Shown: positions 1-9,133 of the stretch, piece by piece | Layout: every line of letters begins with the position of its first letter | Position numbering within the stretch: position 1 is the first letter of the stretch | Origin: Gemmatimonadaceae bacterium | Lineage (GTDB): Bacteria > Gemmatimonadota > Gemmatimonadetes > Gemmatimonadales > Gemmatimonadaceae | Direction of reading: 5' to 3' | Assembly: GCA_025934775.1 (NCBI GenBank) | Contig: JAICWO010000016.1 | Span: 62,001-126,000, forward strand | Length of the DNA stretch: 64,000 bases | The notes under the pieces: generated by a model | The model's input: only the letters and a program-made list of their open reading frames with translations | Database searches by the model: none | What the model was told of the DNA's origin: nothing | Made by a program: the position numbers and the translations under genes

Positions 1-1295
1 CCCGGGCGAACGAAGCTCGCGAGCGCGTCGGCGAGCCGGGGGCGTTCCCCTTGCCATGCCAACGTGCCACCCGCGTCGCGCACCGCATCGGCAATGAGCG
101 CCGATGTGACGCCCGGAATCGGCGCCTCTCGCGCCGGGTAGATCTCCGTGAGAAAGACCGAGTCGGCGACGGCGAGCGATGCGCCGAACTCGCGCGCGAA
201 ATCGCGCGTCCGCGTGTAGAGGTGCGGCTGAAACGCGGCGACGAGCCGCCGGTCCGGATACGCGATGCGCGCCGTCGCGAGCGCGGCGGCCACCTTGGTG
301 GGATTGTGCGCGTAGTCGTCGACGACCGCGATGCCGTGCGCCTCGCCGAGCAGTTGAAAGCGGCGCTCCACGCCCGAGTAGCCGGCGAGCCCCGCCGCCA
401 TCTCGGCGGCTCCGGCGCCCAGCACCAGGCCGGCGCTCAGCGCGGCGAGCGCGTTGAGCACGTTGTGCCGCCCCGGAATGCGCAGCGTGATCTCACCTAG
501 ATGCTCATCATCGAACACTAATTCAAATGTCGCCCCGTCCGGCCGGAGCTCGAGATGGCGAGCGACCACGCGCGCGTCGGGCGAGGTGATGCCATAGCGC
601 ACGACCTCCGTGCTGCTCGGCGTCGCGAGCGAGCTCGCGCCCGCGTCGTCGGCGCAGAGCACGATGTGGCGCGCGCCGCGCACGAACTGCGCGAACGCCG
701 ACTTGATGTCGGCGAGATCGGCGTAGATGTCGAGGTGGTCGGCCTCGATGTTGGTCACCACCGCGACCGTGGGCGAGAGCGCGAGGAACGAACGGTCGTA
801 CTCGTCGGCCTCGACCACGAACAGGCGGTCGAGACCGTGCAGCATGTTCCCCTCCCAGGCGCTCACGCGACCCCCGACGATCGCCGTCGGCTCGCGCCCG
901 GCAGCGGCGAGCGCGGTGGCCGTCATCACCGTCGTCGTCGTCTTGCCGTGCGTGCCCGCGATGGCGACGAGCTCGCGGCCCGCGGTCACTTCGCCGAGCG
1001 CCTCGGCACGGCGGATCACCGGAACGCCGAGCTGGCGCGCACGCACCAGCTCCGGGTGGTCCTTCCGCATCGCCGACGTGACGACGAGCGCTCGTGCGTG
1101 CTCGGCATGCGCGGGGTCGTGCGCCTCGACCCGCACCCCCAACCGGCGGAGATCTTCGGCGGCGGCGGGGTTGCTGTCGCAGCCGCTGATCGGCACGCCG
1201 CGGCGCAGGAACAGCTCGGCGAGCGCGCTCATCCCGGCGCCGGCGATGCCGACGAAGTGCACGGGGCGCGGATCGCTCGTATCGAGGAGGGCCAT
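1..1295 (-). CDS. murC: UDP-N-acetylmuramate--L-alanine ligase MurC (3' end cut by window)
   Basis: MurC adds L-alanine to UDP-MurNAc with ATP in the cytoplasm, the first step of building the peptidoglycan stem peptide. Reading the minus strand from the ATG at 1295 gives an open frame to the window edge (431 codons). The N terminus carries the UDP-binding glycine motif VGIAGAGMSALAEL, followed by the Mur ligase ATP loop GTHGKTTTT; the family's EADEYDRSF segment and the central-domain TNIEADHLDIY are also readable. The typical length is about 460 residues, so roughly 30-40 residues lie outside the window. It is the last visible gene of the dcw cluster and follows murG by 53 bases. The call is secure. 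Confidence 0.96.
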   Translation of the reverse strand, partial: MALLDTSDPRPVHFVGIAGAGMSALAELFLRRGVPISGCDSNPAAAEDLRRLGVRVEAHDPAHAEHARALVVTSAMRKDHPELVRARQLGVPVIRRAEALGEVTAGRELVAIAGTHGKTTTTVMTATALAAAGREPTAIVGGRVSAWEGNMLHGLDRLFVVEADEYDRSFLALSPTVAVVTNIEADHLDIYADLADIKSAFAQFVRGARHIVLCADDAGASSLATPSSTEVVRYGITSPDARVVARHLELRPDGATFELVFDDEHLGEITLRIPGRHNVLNALAALSAGLVLGAGAAEMAAGLAGYSGVERRFQLLGEAHGIAVVDDYAHNPTKVAAALATARIAYPDRRLVAAFQPHLYTRTRDFAREFGASLAVADSVFLTEIYPAREAPIPGVTSALIADAVRDAGGTLAWQGERPRLADALASFVRP

Positions 1296-1348
1296 GTGCG
1301 TGGAAATTAAACCGTCGCGCGCCAGGGGGCGTCCCGCGGCGCCGTCGG

Positions 1349-2449
1349 CTACGCGGCGTCGATGAGCGCGAGAATGCGGCGCGCGATCACCGCGGCGGCG
1401 TTCGGCCTCGCGCGCGCCGCCGCGCCCTCCGCGAGGCGCCGCAATTCCACCGGCGAGTCGAGCAGCCGGCGCACGGTTGCGTCGAGACGTTCCACGGTGA
1501 GGGCGCTCTGCGGAACGTGCACGGCGGCGCCGGCCTGCTCGAGCGTCGCGGCGTTCGCCGTCTGGTGATCCGCCGCCGCGGTGGGCAGCGGAACGAGAAT
1601 CGCCGGGATTCCCCACGCGAAGAGCTCCGCCGTCGTCATGGCGCCCGCGCGCGCCACGGCCAGATCGGTCGCCGCGTACGCCTCGGCGATCGGCGCGAGA
1701 TACTCCCGCACGCGCACGCGCGGGCCTTCACAATTCTTGAATTGATCGTACGTCGCGCGGCCCGTGGCCCAGATCACATGCAGCCCGTCCGGAAGGCCGT
1801 GCTCGATCCATTCCGCGACCACCCGATTGATCGCGAGCGAGCCCTGGCTGCCGCCGTAGATGAGCAGCACGCGCCCATCGTCCGCGGGAAAGCCCCAGCG
1901 CGCGCGCGCCGCGCGTTTGTCCGGGCGCGGCTCCGGCGGCGGCTCGATCGGCGCGCCCGTGTCGACGAGCGCTCCCGGGTGGTGCGCGCTGAGCGCGCGC
2001 GCCGCTTCCGGAAAATTCAGATAAATCTCACGCGACCAGCGGCTGAAGTAGCGCGCCGTGATCCCCGGATAGCTGTCGCCCGCCTGCTGCACGATGGGAA
2101 TGTGATGCAGCACGGAGTAGCTAAGCATCATGCCGGCGGCGTAGCCGCCCGTGCCGACGACCAGCACGGGCGGATCGCGCCGCACGATCCGACTGATCTC
2201 CCGCCACGCGCTCACGGCGCCCCGCGCGGTGCGCCAATTGTTCCAGAACGCCGGCCGATACAGCGGATGCAGATCGAGGAGCACGAACGGGAATCCGCTG
2301 GTCGGAAGCACGTCCCGCTCGATGCCGCGCCGCGCACCGATGAACATCGGCTCGATGCTCGGCCGCTCTCGCACGAGCGCGCGCGCGATCGCGAGCCCGG
2401 GATAGAGGTGTCCCCCCGTGCCGCCGCCGGCGAAGATGACGCGCGTCAT
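1349..2449 (-). CDS. murG: Undecaprenyl-PP-MurNAc-pentapeptide GlcNAc transferase MurG
   Basis: MurG transfers GlcNAc from UDP-GlcNAc to lipid I, making lipid II on the inner face of the cytoplasmic membrane. The 366-residue product starts MTRVIFAGGGTGGHLYPGLA, which includes the GGGTGGHxxPG donor/acceptor loop, and later has IYGGSQGS and the AGAMTTAE segment typical of GT28 enzymes. The frame is open far upstream to 3877, but that part is antisense-like read-through inside ftsW and murD; the start at 2449 matches the family. It lies 8 bases after ftsW, consistent with one operon. Confidence 0.97.
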   Translation of the reverse strand: MTRVIFAGGGTGGHLYPGLAIARALVRERPSIEPMFIGARRGIERDVLPTSGFPFVLLDLHPLYRPAFWNNWRTARGAVSAWREISRIVRRDPPVLVVGTGGYAAGMMLSYSVLHHIPIVQQAGDSYPGITARYFSRWSREIYLNFPEAARALSAHHPGALVDTGAPIEPPPEPRPDKRAARARWGFPADDGRVLLIYGGSQGSLAINRVVAEWIEHGLPDGLHVIWATGRATYDQFKNCEGPRVRVREYLAPIAEAYAATDLAVARAGAMTTAELFAWGIPAILVPLPTAAADHQTANAATLEQAGAAVHVPQSALTVERLDATVRRLLDSPVELRRLAEGAAARARPNAAAVIARRILALIDAA

Positions 2450-2457
2450 GCCGCCGC

Positions 2458-3660
2458 TCAGGCCGCGACCGCGAGCGGGTCGGTGGCCGCGGAGCCCACG
2501 ACGCGCTCCCGCGCGCTGCCGATGTTCACGAGAATCCCGGTGAAGAGCATCGTGAGCACGAGGTTCGATCGCCCGTACGACACGAACGGCAGCGTCAGGC
2601 CCGTCGTCGGCAGCAGGCCGATGACCACGCCGATGTGCAGAAAGGCCGTGAGCACCGTGGTGAACGTCAGCCCCACGGCGACCAACTGAAGGAACGGCGA
2701 GCGCGCCTGGCGCGCGATGCGAAAGCCGAGCAGCGCGTACAGCCCGAACGCGATCGTGATGCCGAGGATGCCGATGAAGCCCCACTCCTCGCCCACGGTG
2801 CTGGCGATGAAATCGCTGTACGGGAACGGCACGAACCCCATCTGCTGCATCCCTTCGCCAAAGCCGCGCCCGAGCCACCCGCCGGATCCGACGGCGATGA
2901 GCGATTGCTGAAGCTGAAAGCTCACCGCTTCCGGCGCATTCCCGGGGTGCAGAAACGCCGTCATGCGAGAGAGCGCATACCGCCACTTCTCGATCTTGAG
3001 CAGCAGCACGGGCAGCGACATCGCGCCGAGCGCGATGAAATGGCTCATCCGCGCGCCGCCCACGAACAGGAGCAGCGCCATGAGCAGCGTGAAGAGCATC
3101 GCGACCGAGAGATCCGGCTCGAGCGCGGCGAGCAGGTCGAGCAGACCGATCACCACGAGGAACGGCACGAGGCCCTTCGTCAGCCGCTTGAGGCTCTCGC
3201 CCTTCTTGACGATCAGCATCGACACCCAGGCCACCACCGTCAGTTTCGCGAACTCTGATGGCTGGAACGATGCGCCGAGCAGGAATCGGCGCGAGCCGTG
3301 AATGGTGGGAGCGATCCGGCCGGGCAGGACGAGCACGGCCGCCATCGTCACGATCGTGAACCACATCAGCGGCCAGGCCCAGCGCCGCAGCTTCTCCGCA
3401 TCGACCTTCGCCGCGACGGCGAACGCGATCATCCCCGCGAGCACGCCCGTGAGCTGCTTGCTCAGGAAATACATGCTGTCGTTGTGATCGTTCATGCCGA
3501 CGATCGCGCTCGCGCTGTACAACACGGCGAGGCCGAACGCGGTGAGCACCGCGCTCACGAGCACGAGCGCGCGCGCCTCCGATCTCATCCGCCAGCGTTC
3601 CCGCACGTGCGGCACCGCGGCAGCGGCGGCCCGGCCAGTCGTTCTGCGCCCCGCGCTCAT
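2458..3660 (-). CDS. ftsW: Septal peptidoglycan glycosyltransferase FtsW
   Basis: FtsW is the SEDS-family polymerase that works with FtsI to build septal peptidoglycan from lipid II. The 400-residue protein has an Arg-rich N-terminal tail and about ten membrane segments. SEDS hallmarks include GSRRFLLGASFQPSEFAKL, in which the PSE motif is conserved, and the C-terminal GLTLPFVSYGRSNL. The ATG at 3660 overlaps the end of murD in an ATGA junction, which supports this start over a longer reading from 3741. RodA is the alternative within the family, but the position between murD and murG argues for FtsW. Confidence 0.95.
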   Translation of the reverse strand: MSAGRRTTGRAAAAAVPHVRERWRMRSEARALVLVSAVLTAFGLAVLYSASAIVGMNDHNDSMYFLSKQLTGVLAGMIAFAVAAKVDAEKLRRWAWPLMWFTIVTMAAVLVLPGRIAPTIHGSRRFLLGASFQPSEFAKLTVVAWVSMLIVKKGESLKRLTKGLVPFLVVIGLLDLLAALEPDLSVAMLFTLLMALLLFVGGARMSHFIALGAMSLPVLLLKIEKWRYALSRMTAFLHPGNAPEAVSFQLQQSLIAVGSGGWLGRGFGEGMQQMGFVPFPYSDFIASTVGEEWGFIGILGITIAFGLYALLGFRIARQARSPFLQLVAVGLTFTTVLTAFLHIGVVIGLLPTTGLTLPFVSYGRSNLVLTMLFTGILVNIGSARERVVGSAATDPLAVAA

Positions 3661-5054
3661 CGATGCGTTGCGCCGGCCGCGAGCTCCTTGAACACGGCAC
3701 CGCGCTGCTCGTAGTTGTCGAACATGTCGTACGACGAGCACGCCGGCGAGAGTAGCACGACGTCGCCCGATTGCGCGAGATGCCGCGCCGTTTCCACGAC
3801 CTCCTCGAATGAGGACCCGAGCCGCGTGAGCGGGACCGCGCCGCCGAGATCCCGCTCGATGATCGGCGCCGCGTCACCGTACGCGATCACCGCGCGACCG
3901 GTGCGGCGCAGCTCCGGAACGAGGTCCGTGTATGGTGCGCCTTTGTGCTTGCCGCCCAGGAGCAGCACGGTCGGCTTCGTCATGCCGCGCAACGCGATCA
4001 ACGTCGACGCGACCGTGGTCGATTTCGAATCGTTGATCCACGTGGCGCCGTCGAACTCCCCGACGGTCTCGATGCGATGCTCGAGCGCGCTGAACGTGCG
4101 CAGCGCCGCGGCGATTCGATCGAGCGCGGGTGCGCCGCGGTGCTCGCGATCGGCGATCATCACGCTGAGCGCCGCCGCGAGCGCGTTGGCCACGTTGTGG
4201 TCGCCGAGGAGCGGCAGATCGTGGCGCGCGAGAATCGGGTGGCCGAGCACGACGAGCATTCCCCCATCGCGGTCGAAGTACGCGTCGCTCCGCCGCTGCA
4301 CCGAAAACCGGCAGTGCATGCCCGGCATGTCGTGCGTCATCGCCTCCACGTCCGCATCATCGGCGTTGGTGACGATGTGCGACGCCGCCGTGGCGTTCCG
4401 AAAGAGGAGCGCCTTATCGCCGTAATACGCCTCGACACTGTCGTAGCGATCGAGATGATTCGCCGAGAGGTTCGTCAGCACCGCGACCGTCGGATCGATG
4501 CTCGGCGTGTCGTGCAACTGGAATGATGAGACCTCGAGCGCGACCCAGTCGGGCGGCGTCGGCTGGAGCGCGAGCTCCGTGAGCGGCGTGCCGATGTTCC
4601 CCGCGGTTTCGGCGCGGCGTCCGACGGCGCGCAGCACGTGCCCGGTGATCGCGGTCGTCGTCGTCTTGCCGTTCGTGCCGGTGATGGCGATGTACGAGAG
4701 CCGCGGTAGAAAGCGCAGGCCGATCTCGATCTCGCTGACGATCGCCACGCCCGCATCGCGCGCCGCGAGGAGCGGCGGTGCGCTCGGCGGAACACCGGGA
4801 CTCGCGACCACGAGCGCGGCTCGGCGAATGCGATCGAGGTCGTGCCCGCCGAGCTGCACGTCGACTTCGTCGTGGTGCAGATCGACCGCGGTCGCCTCCA
4901 ACTCCGGCGAACGCCCGCTATCCGAGGCGTAGACCTCGGAGCCGGTGCGCGCCAGCAACCGGGCGGCCGATCGGCCACTTCGCGCCAGGCCAACGACGGC
5001 GATTTCGCCGCGCAGCCATTCCGACCTCATCGCCGGATCTGAGATGCGTCCCAT
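3657..5054 (-). CDS. murD: UDP-N-acetylmuramoyl-L-alanine--D-glutamate ligase MurD
   Basis: MurD adds D-glutamate to UDP-MurNAc-L-Ala. The 465-residue frame has the Rossmann-like N terminus AVVGLARSGRSAARLL, the ATP loop TGTNGKTTTT, the central NLSANHLDRYDS and the C-terminal INDSKSTT segment of Mur ligases. Two starts are possible: ATG at 5054, three bases after mraY stops, or ATG at 5030, closer to the first beta strand. Neither has a strong Shine-Dalgarno sequence. Its 3' end overlaps the ftsW start by four bases. Confidence 0.96.
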   Translation of the reverse strand: MGRISDPAMRSEWLRGEIAVVGLARSGRSAARLLARTGSEVYASDSGRSPELEATAVDLHHDEVDVQLGGHDLDRIRRAALVVASPGVPPSAPPLLAARDAGVAIVSEIEIGLRFLPRLSYIAITGTNGKTTTTAITGHVLRAVGRRAETAGNIGTPLTELALQPTPPDWVALEVSSFQLHDTPSIDPTVAVLTNLSANHLDRYDSVEAYYGDKALLFRNATAASHIVTNADDADVEAMTHDMPGMHCRFSVQRRSDAYFDRDGGMLVVLGHPILARHDLPLLGDHNVANALAAALSVMIADREHRGAPALDRIAAALRTFSALEHRIETVGEFDGATWINDSKSTTVASTLIALRGMTKPTVLLLGGKHKGAPYTDLVPELRRTGRAVIAYGDAAPIIERDLGGAVPLTRLGSSFEEVVETARHLAQSGDVVLLSPACSSYDMFDNYEQRGAVFKELAAGATHR

Positions 5055-5057
5055 GGG

Positions 5058-6206
5058 TCAACGGAGCTTGAGGGTACTGAGCGCGAAGAACGCGCAGAGA
5101 ATGCCGATGATCCAGAAGCGAACGACGACCTGCGTTTCGTTCCAGCCCAACTCCTCGAAGTGATGGTGCAGCGGCGCTCGTCGAAAGACCCGATGCGCCT
5201 GCGCATACTCGAGTCCGTGCCGCATGCGGCGCACCTTGAAGACGTAGCGCTGGAAGATGACCGACAGCATCTCGGCCACGAACACGGCGCCGACGAACGC
5301 GAGCACGAACTCGGACTTGAGCAGCACGGCGACCGCGCCGAGCGCGCCGCCGAGCGCGAGCGCGCCGGTGTCGCCCATGAACACCTCGGCGGGATGCGTG
5401 TTGAACCAGAGAAAGCCGATCAACGCGCCGAGCATCGCGAGGCAGAACACGGTGAGCTCGCCGGAATCCTGCAGATAGAAGACGAGCAGGAAGCGGCTGT
5501 AGTCGACCCGCCCGATGATGTACGCGAAGATCGCGAATGTGGCGAACGCGATCGCCGAGAGGCCGGCGGCGAGCCCGTCGAGCCCGTCGGTGATGTTCAC
5601 CGCGTTGCTCGTGCCCGTGAGAATGAACGTGGTGAACGCCACGTACGTCCAGGCGAAGCCCGCGATCGGGATAACCAAATAGTACTTAAAGAACGGTAAT
5701 GTCGTGGAGGCCCCGGGCAGGTTGGGCGAGAGCGGGTGCAGCCAGACGTAGAGCCCCAGCGCGATCCCCGCGATGACCTGCCCCGTCAGCTTGTACCGCT
5801 CGACCAACCCGCGGTTCTTCTCGCCGCGCTTCTTCTGCTGAAGCTTGAGGTAGTCGTCGATGAAGCCGATGATGCCCATCCACAACGTCACAAAAATGAC
5901 TATCAACAAATACGGATGAGCGATGCTGAACCTTCCCCACAGAATCACCGAGATGAGCGAGCTGTTCAGGATGATCAGGCCGCCCATCGTCGGCGTACGC
6001 CCCTTTGCGGCGTGCGATTCCGGCGTGCCCTCCCGCACCACCTGATGCATGGACTCGCGGCGCAGCGCGCGAAGAATGATCGGTCCAACGATGAACGACA
6101 GCAGCAGCGCGGTCACCGCCGCGCCCACCGCGCGAACGGAGATGTATTGAAAAACGTTCAGTGCTTTGTAGTGCCGAGCGAGCGGAAACAGAAAGTGGTA
6201 GAGCAC
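5058..6206 (-). CDS. mraY: Phospho-N-acetylmuramoyl-pentapeptide transferase MraY
   Basis: MraY attaches phospho-MurNAc-pentapeptide to undecaprenyl phosphate, forming lipid I in the inner membrane. The 382-residue protein is a polytopic membrane protein with the family motifs PTMGGL, FIDDYLK, the NITDGLDGLAAG active-site segment and the terminal APLHHHFE. It starts with GTG (reading MLYHFLFPL), which matches the family N terminus; no clear Shine-Dalgarno is seen. It lies 39 bases after murF and 3 bases before murD. Confidence 0.97.
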   Translation of the reverse strand: MLYHFLFPLARHYKALNVFQYISVRAVGAAVTALLLSFIVGPIILRALRRESMHQVVREGTPESHAAKGRTPTMGGLIILNSSLISVILWGRFSIAHPYLLIVIFVTLWMGIIGFIDDYLKLQQKKRGEKNRGLVERYKLTGQVIAGIALGLYVWLHPLSPNLPGASTTLPFFKYYLVIPIAGFAWTYVAFTTFILTGTSNAVNITDGLDGLAAGLSAIAFATFAIFAYIIGRVDYSRFLLVFYLQDSGELTVFCLAMLGALIGFLWFNTHPAEVFMGDTGALALGGALGAVAVLLKSEFVLAFVGAVFVAEMLSVIFQRYVFKVRRMRHGLEYAQAHRVFRRAPLHHHFEELGWNETQVVVRFWIIGILCAFFALSTLKLR

Positions 6207-6245
6207 GACGACCCGGGTGGAGGGATGGCGTACGATGTGGTGCGT

Positions 6246-7652
6246 CTAGTGTTCGCTCGCGAGCGGGCGGCCGTTCGCCCACTCCGTGATCGGCGCGACG
6301 AGCCGCTCGAGCCGCATGCCGCGCGACCCTTTGAGCAGAATAACGGCGTCCGGCGAGAGGCGCGACGCGAGGGATGCCCAAAGCGATTCGACGTCGCCAG
6401 CGGTTATGACGCGCGAGTCCGCCGGCGCGATACGCCCGAACGCGGCGGCGAACTCGCCGATCCCGGCCACGATCTCGACGCCGGCGTCCATCGCCGCGCG
6501 GGCCACCTCTTCGTGCAGCCGCGGCGTCTGCGCGCCAAGCTCCAGCATCGTCGCCAGAATCGCCACGCGCTGGCGCCCGCGTCCCGCTTCCGCGAGCAGC
6601 TCGAGCGCCGCCTTCGCCGAGCCCGGGTTCGAGTTGTACGCGTCGTTGATCAGGGTCGCGGCGCCGAGCTGCTCCCAATTCACACGCATCGGCGGCACCG
6701 GCATCGACGCGATGCCGCGCGCCGCGTCGGCCAGCGATACGCCCAGCTCGCGTGCCGCCGCGAGGGCGAGCATGGCATTGCGCAGATTGTGCACGCCACG
6801 AAGCGGCACTCCGATCTGCTCGCCATCCACGGTGAGTCGGCCGCGGCCGTCGGGCTCGATCGCGTGCGCGCTGGCGTGCACGTCGCCCGCGTCGAGGCCG
6901 GCCGAAACGACGCGGCGTGCCCGGTTCCGCGCCGCTTGCACCACCTCCGGCTGTGACGCCGGCACGATCGCGACCGGGACGCCGTCCGCCGCCGCGAGCT
7001 CCTCGCGCATCACGCCCGCGATGTCGCCCAACCCTTCGAGATGCTCTTCGGCGATCGAGGTCACGACGGTAACGTCAGGTTCGACGATCCGACGAAGCCG
7101 CGGCACCTCGCCGGGCGTGTTCGTCCCCATCTCGATCACCGCGACGTCGGCGTGATCGGGAATCGCGAGCAGCGTGAGCGGCACGCCAATGAGATTATTC
7201 AAATTTCCCGTCGTCGCGTGGACTTCGAGCATGCTGCCGAGGGCGGCGCGAATGAGCTCTTTGGTGCTCGTCTTCCCGTTCGTGCCCACCACGCCGACGA
7301 CCGGCTTCCCCCACGCGCGCCGCCGGTACGCGCCGAGCGCGCCAAGGGCCACGAGCGTTTCGCGCACCTCGAACACCGGCACGCCCAAAGCGGCGCCCGC
7401 GGAGCCGCGCGACACGACGACTCCGGCGGCGCCGCGAGCGACGGCGTCGGTGAGAAAGTCATGCGCGTCAAACCGCTCGCCGACGAGCGCGACGAAGAGA
7501 TCGCCCGGTTGGATCGTCCGCGTGTCGGTCCACACGCGGCCGAAGGTGATCGTCGCACGCGGCAGATTCCCGGCTGCGAGCGGGGACAGCGCGTCCGCGA
7601 CGCGATCGCACGTCCAGAACTCCGTCGCGACGGCCTCGGGCGCGGTGCTCAT
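6246..7652 (-). CDS. murF: UDP-MurNAc-tripeptide--D-Ala-D-Ala ligase MurF
   Basis: MurF adds the D-Ala-D-Ala dipeptide, completing the cytoplasmic peptidoglycan precursor. The 468-residue product contains an N-terminal MurF domain (DTRTIQPGDLFVALVGERFD), the ATP loop VGTNGKTSTKE, the central IEMGTNTPGE and INDAYNSNPGS, all typical of MurF rather than of MurE. Its ATG overlaps the stop of murE by four bases, so translation is probably coupled. Confidence 0.96.
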   Translation of the reverse strand: MSTAPEAVATEFWTCDRVADALSPLAAGNLPRATITFGRVWTDTRTIQPGDLFVALVGERFDAHDFLTDAVARGAAGVVVSRGSAGAALGVPVFEVRETLVALGALGAYRRRAWGKPVVGVVGTNGKTSTKELIRAALGSMLEVHATTGNLNNLIGVPLTLLAIPDHADVAVIEMGTNTPGEVPRLRRIVEPDVTVVTSIAEEHLEGLGDIAGVMREELAAADGVPVAIVPASQPEVVQAARNRARRVVSAGLDAGDVHASAHAIEPDGRGRLTVDGEQIGVPLRGVHNLRNAMLALAAARELGVSLADAARGIASMPVPPMRVNWEQLGAATLINDAYNSNPGSAKAALELLAEAGRGRQRVAILATMLELGAQTPRLHEEVARAAMDAGVEIVAGIGEFAAAFGRIAPADSRVITAGDVESLWASLASRLSPDAVILLKGSRGMRLERLVAPITEWANGRPLASEH

Positions 7653-9133
7653 CGCGCTCCGCCGTCGGCGTGCGCGTGACCCGACAGCTCGGCGACGACC
7701 ACCTTCTCATCGAACGGAAGCTTGGCCGTTCCGCGCACCTGATAGGTCTCGTGCCCCTTGCCCGCCAGCACGACGACGTCGCGCGGCGCGGCGAGCTCCA
7801 GCGCGCGTGCGATCGCCGCGCGGCGATCCTCGATACGCTCGTGGTTGTGCTTCGTCATCCCCGCTTCGATCTCGGTGAGAATCGTCTCGGGATTTTCGGT
7901 GCGAGGATTGTCGCTCGTCACGATCGCGATGTCCGCCTTCGACTCCGCGATCGCGCCCATCTCCGGACGCTTGCCCTTGTCGCGATCGCCGCCGCACCCG
8001 AACACGACGATGAGTCGCTGCGACGCGAACGGACGCACGGCGTCGAGCGCGCGCGACAGCGCGTCCGGCGTGTGCGCGTAATCGCGGAGCACCGTCGGCT
8101 CTTCGCGAAGCACCTCGAGCCGGCCGGGCACCTGCGGCATCGTCGAGAGGCGCTCGGCGATCCGCTCCGACGGGACGCCGAGCGCGTAGCATGCCGCCGC
8201 GGCGCCGAGCGCATTGATCACGTTGAAGTCGCCGATGAGCGGCAGATGCACGTGCACGCGGTCCGCCATGAGCGCGAGGGTCCACTCGCTGCCACGCGGC
8301 GTGAATCGAATGTCTTCGGCGTGCACTTCGGCGTTCGGTACGCGCTCGCTGAACGCGACGCGGCGGCGGTCGGTGCGAAGCTGGCGCCAGGCGGGATCGT
8401 CGAGGTTGTAGACGACCGTGCCGTGCGGCAGCAGATGCTCGAGGAGGCGCGCCTTCGCCCCGAAGTAGCGCTCCATGGTCTGGTGGTAGTCCAGATGGTC
8501 GCGCGTGAAATTCGTGTACGCCACGACGTCGAACTGCACGCCCTCCACGCGGCGCTGGTCGAGCGAGTGCGACGAGACTTCCATCGCGACGGACAGCACG
8601 CGCTCATCGCGCAGCGCGCGGAAAAGGCGCTGCAGCTCGATCGGCCCTGGTGTGGTCAAACCACCGCCGCCGTCGAGCGGCGTGCCCTCCGCGCCGATCA
8701 ACACACCCAGCGTGCCGATCGACGCGCTCCGCGTCGACCGCTCGTCGAGCATGTGGCGCAGCATGTTGACCGTGGTCGTCTTGCCGTTGGTGCCGGTAAT
8801 GCCGACGAGGCGCAGCTCTCGCGCCGGCCAGCCGAAGAACGCGGCGGCCGCGATCGCCGCGGCACGCCGACCGTCGTTCACGACCACCGCGGGCAGCGCC
8901 GTTCGTGACGCGTCCTGCACGATCGCCATCGACGCGCCGGCCGTCGCGGCCGCGTCGAGATAGTCGTGCCCGTCGCGCTCCGAACCGCGCACGGCGACGA
9001 AGAGCGCACCCGGAACCACCGTGCGGCTGTCGCCGGTGATTCCGGTCAGCTCTGCCGGCAACGCGCCGCGCGTCTCGACGAGGAGCCCCGCCTCGTCGAG
9101 CGCGCGAACGATCGTTTCGGTCTGTGCTTGCAT
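7649..9133 (-). CDS. murE: UDP-MurNAc-L-Ala-D-Glu--meso-diaminopimelate ligase MurE
   Basis: MurE adds the third stem-peptide residue. The 494-residue protein has the ATP loop GTNGKTTTV near residues 114-122, the ANFTRDHLDYH-like segment TNFTRDHLDYH, and the motif DNPRTENPE around residue 410. DNPR is the known signature of MurE enzymes that accept meso-diaminopimelate rather than lysine, so the wall is predicted to be DAP-type. The start codon directly abuts the ftsI stop (9134), and its end overlaps murF. Confidence 0.97.
   Translation of the reverse strand: MQAQTETIVRALDEAGLLVETRGALPAELTGITGDSRTVVPGALFVAVRGSERDGHDYLDAAATAGASMAIVQDASRTALPAVVVNDGRRAAAIAAAAFFGWPARELRLVGITGTNGKTTTVNMLRHMLDERSTRSASIGTLGVLIGAEGTPLDGGGGLTTPGPIELQRLFRALRDERVLSVAMEVSSHSLDQRRVEGVQFDVVAYTNFTRDHLDYHQTMERYFGAKARLLEHLLPHGTVVYNLDDPAWRQLRTDRRRVAFSERVPNAEVHAEDIRFTPRGSEWTLALMADRVHVHLPLIGDFNVINALGAAAACYALGVPSERIAERLSTMPQVPGRLEVLREEPTVLRDYAHTPDALSRALDAVRPFASQRLIVVFGCGGDRDKGKRPEMGAIAESKADIAIVTSDNPRTENPETILTEIEAGMTKHNHERIEDRRAAIARALELAAPRDVVVLAGKGHETYQVRGTAKLPFDEKVVVAELSGHAHADGGAR

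Noticed and set aside
2450-3877. An open frame upstream of murG that would give an 842-residue fusion
   Set aside because: It is Arg/Ala-rich out-of-frame sequence inside ftsW and murD; murG's family start at 2449 is clear, so no fusion is claimed.
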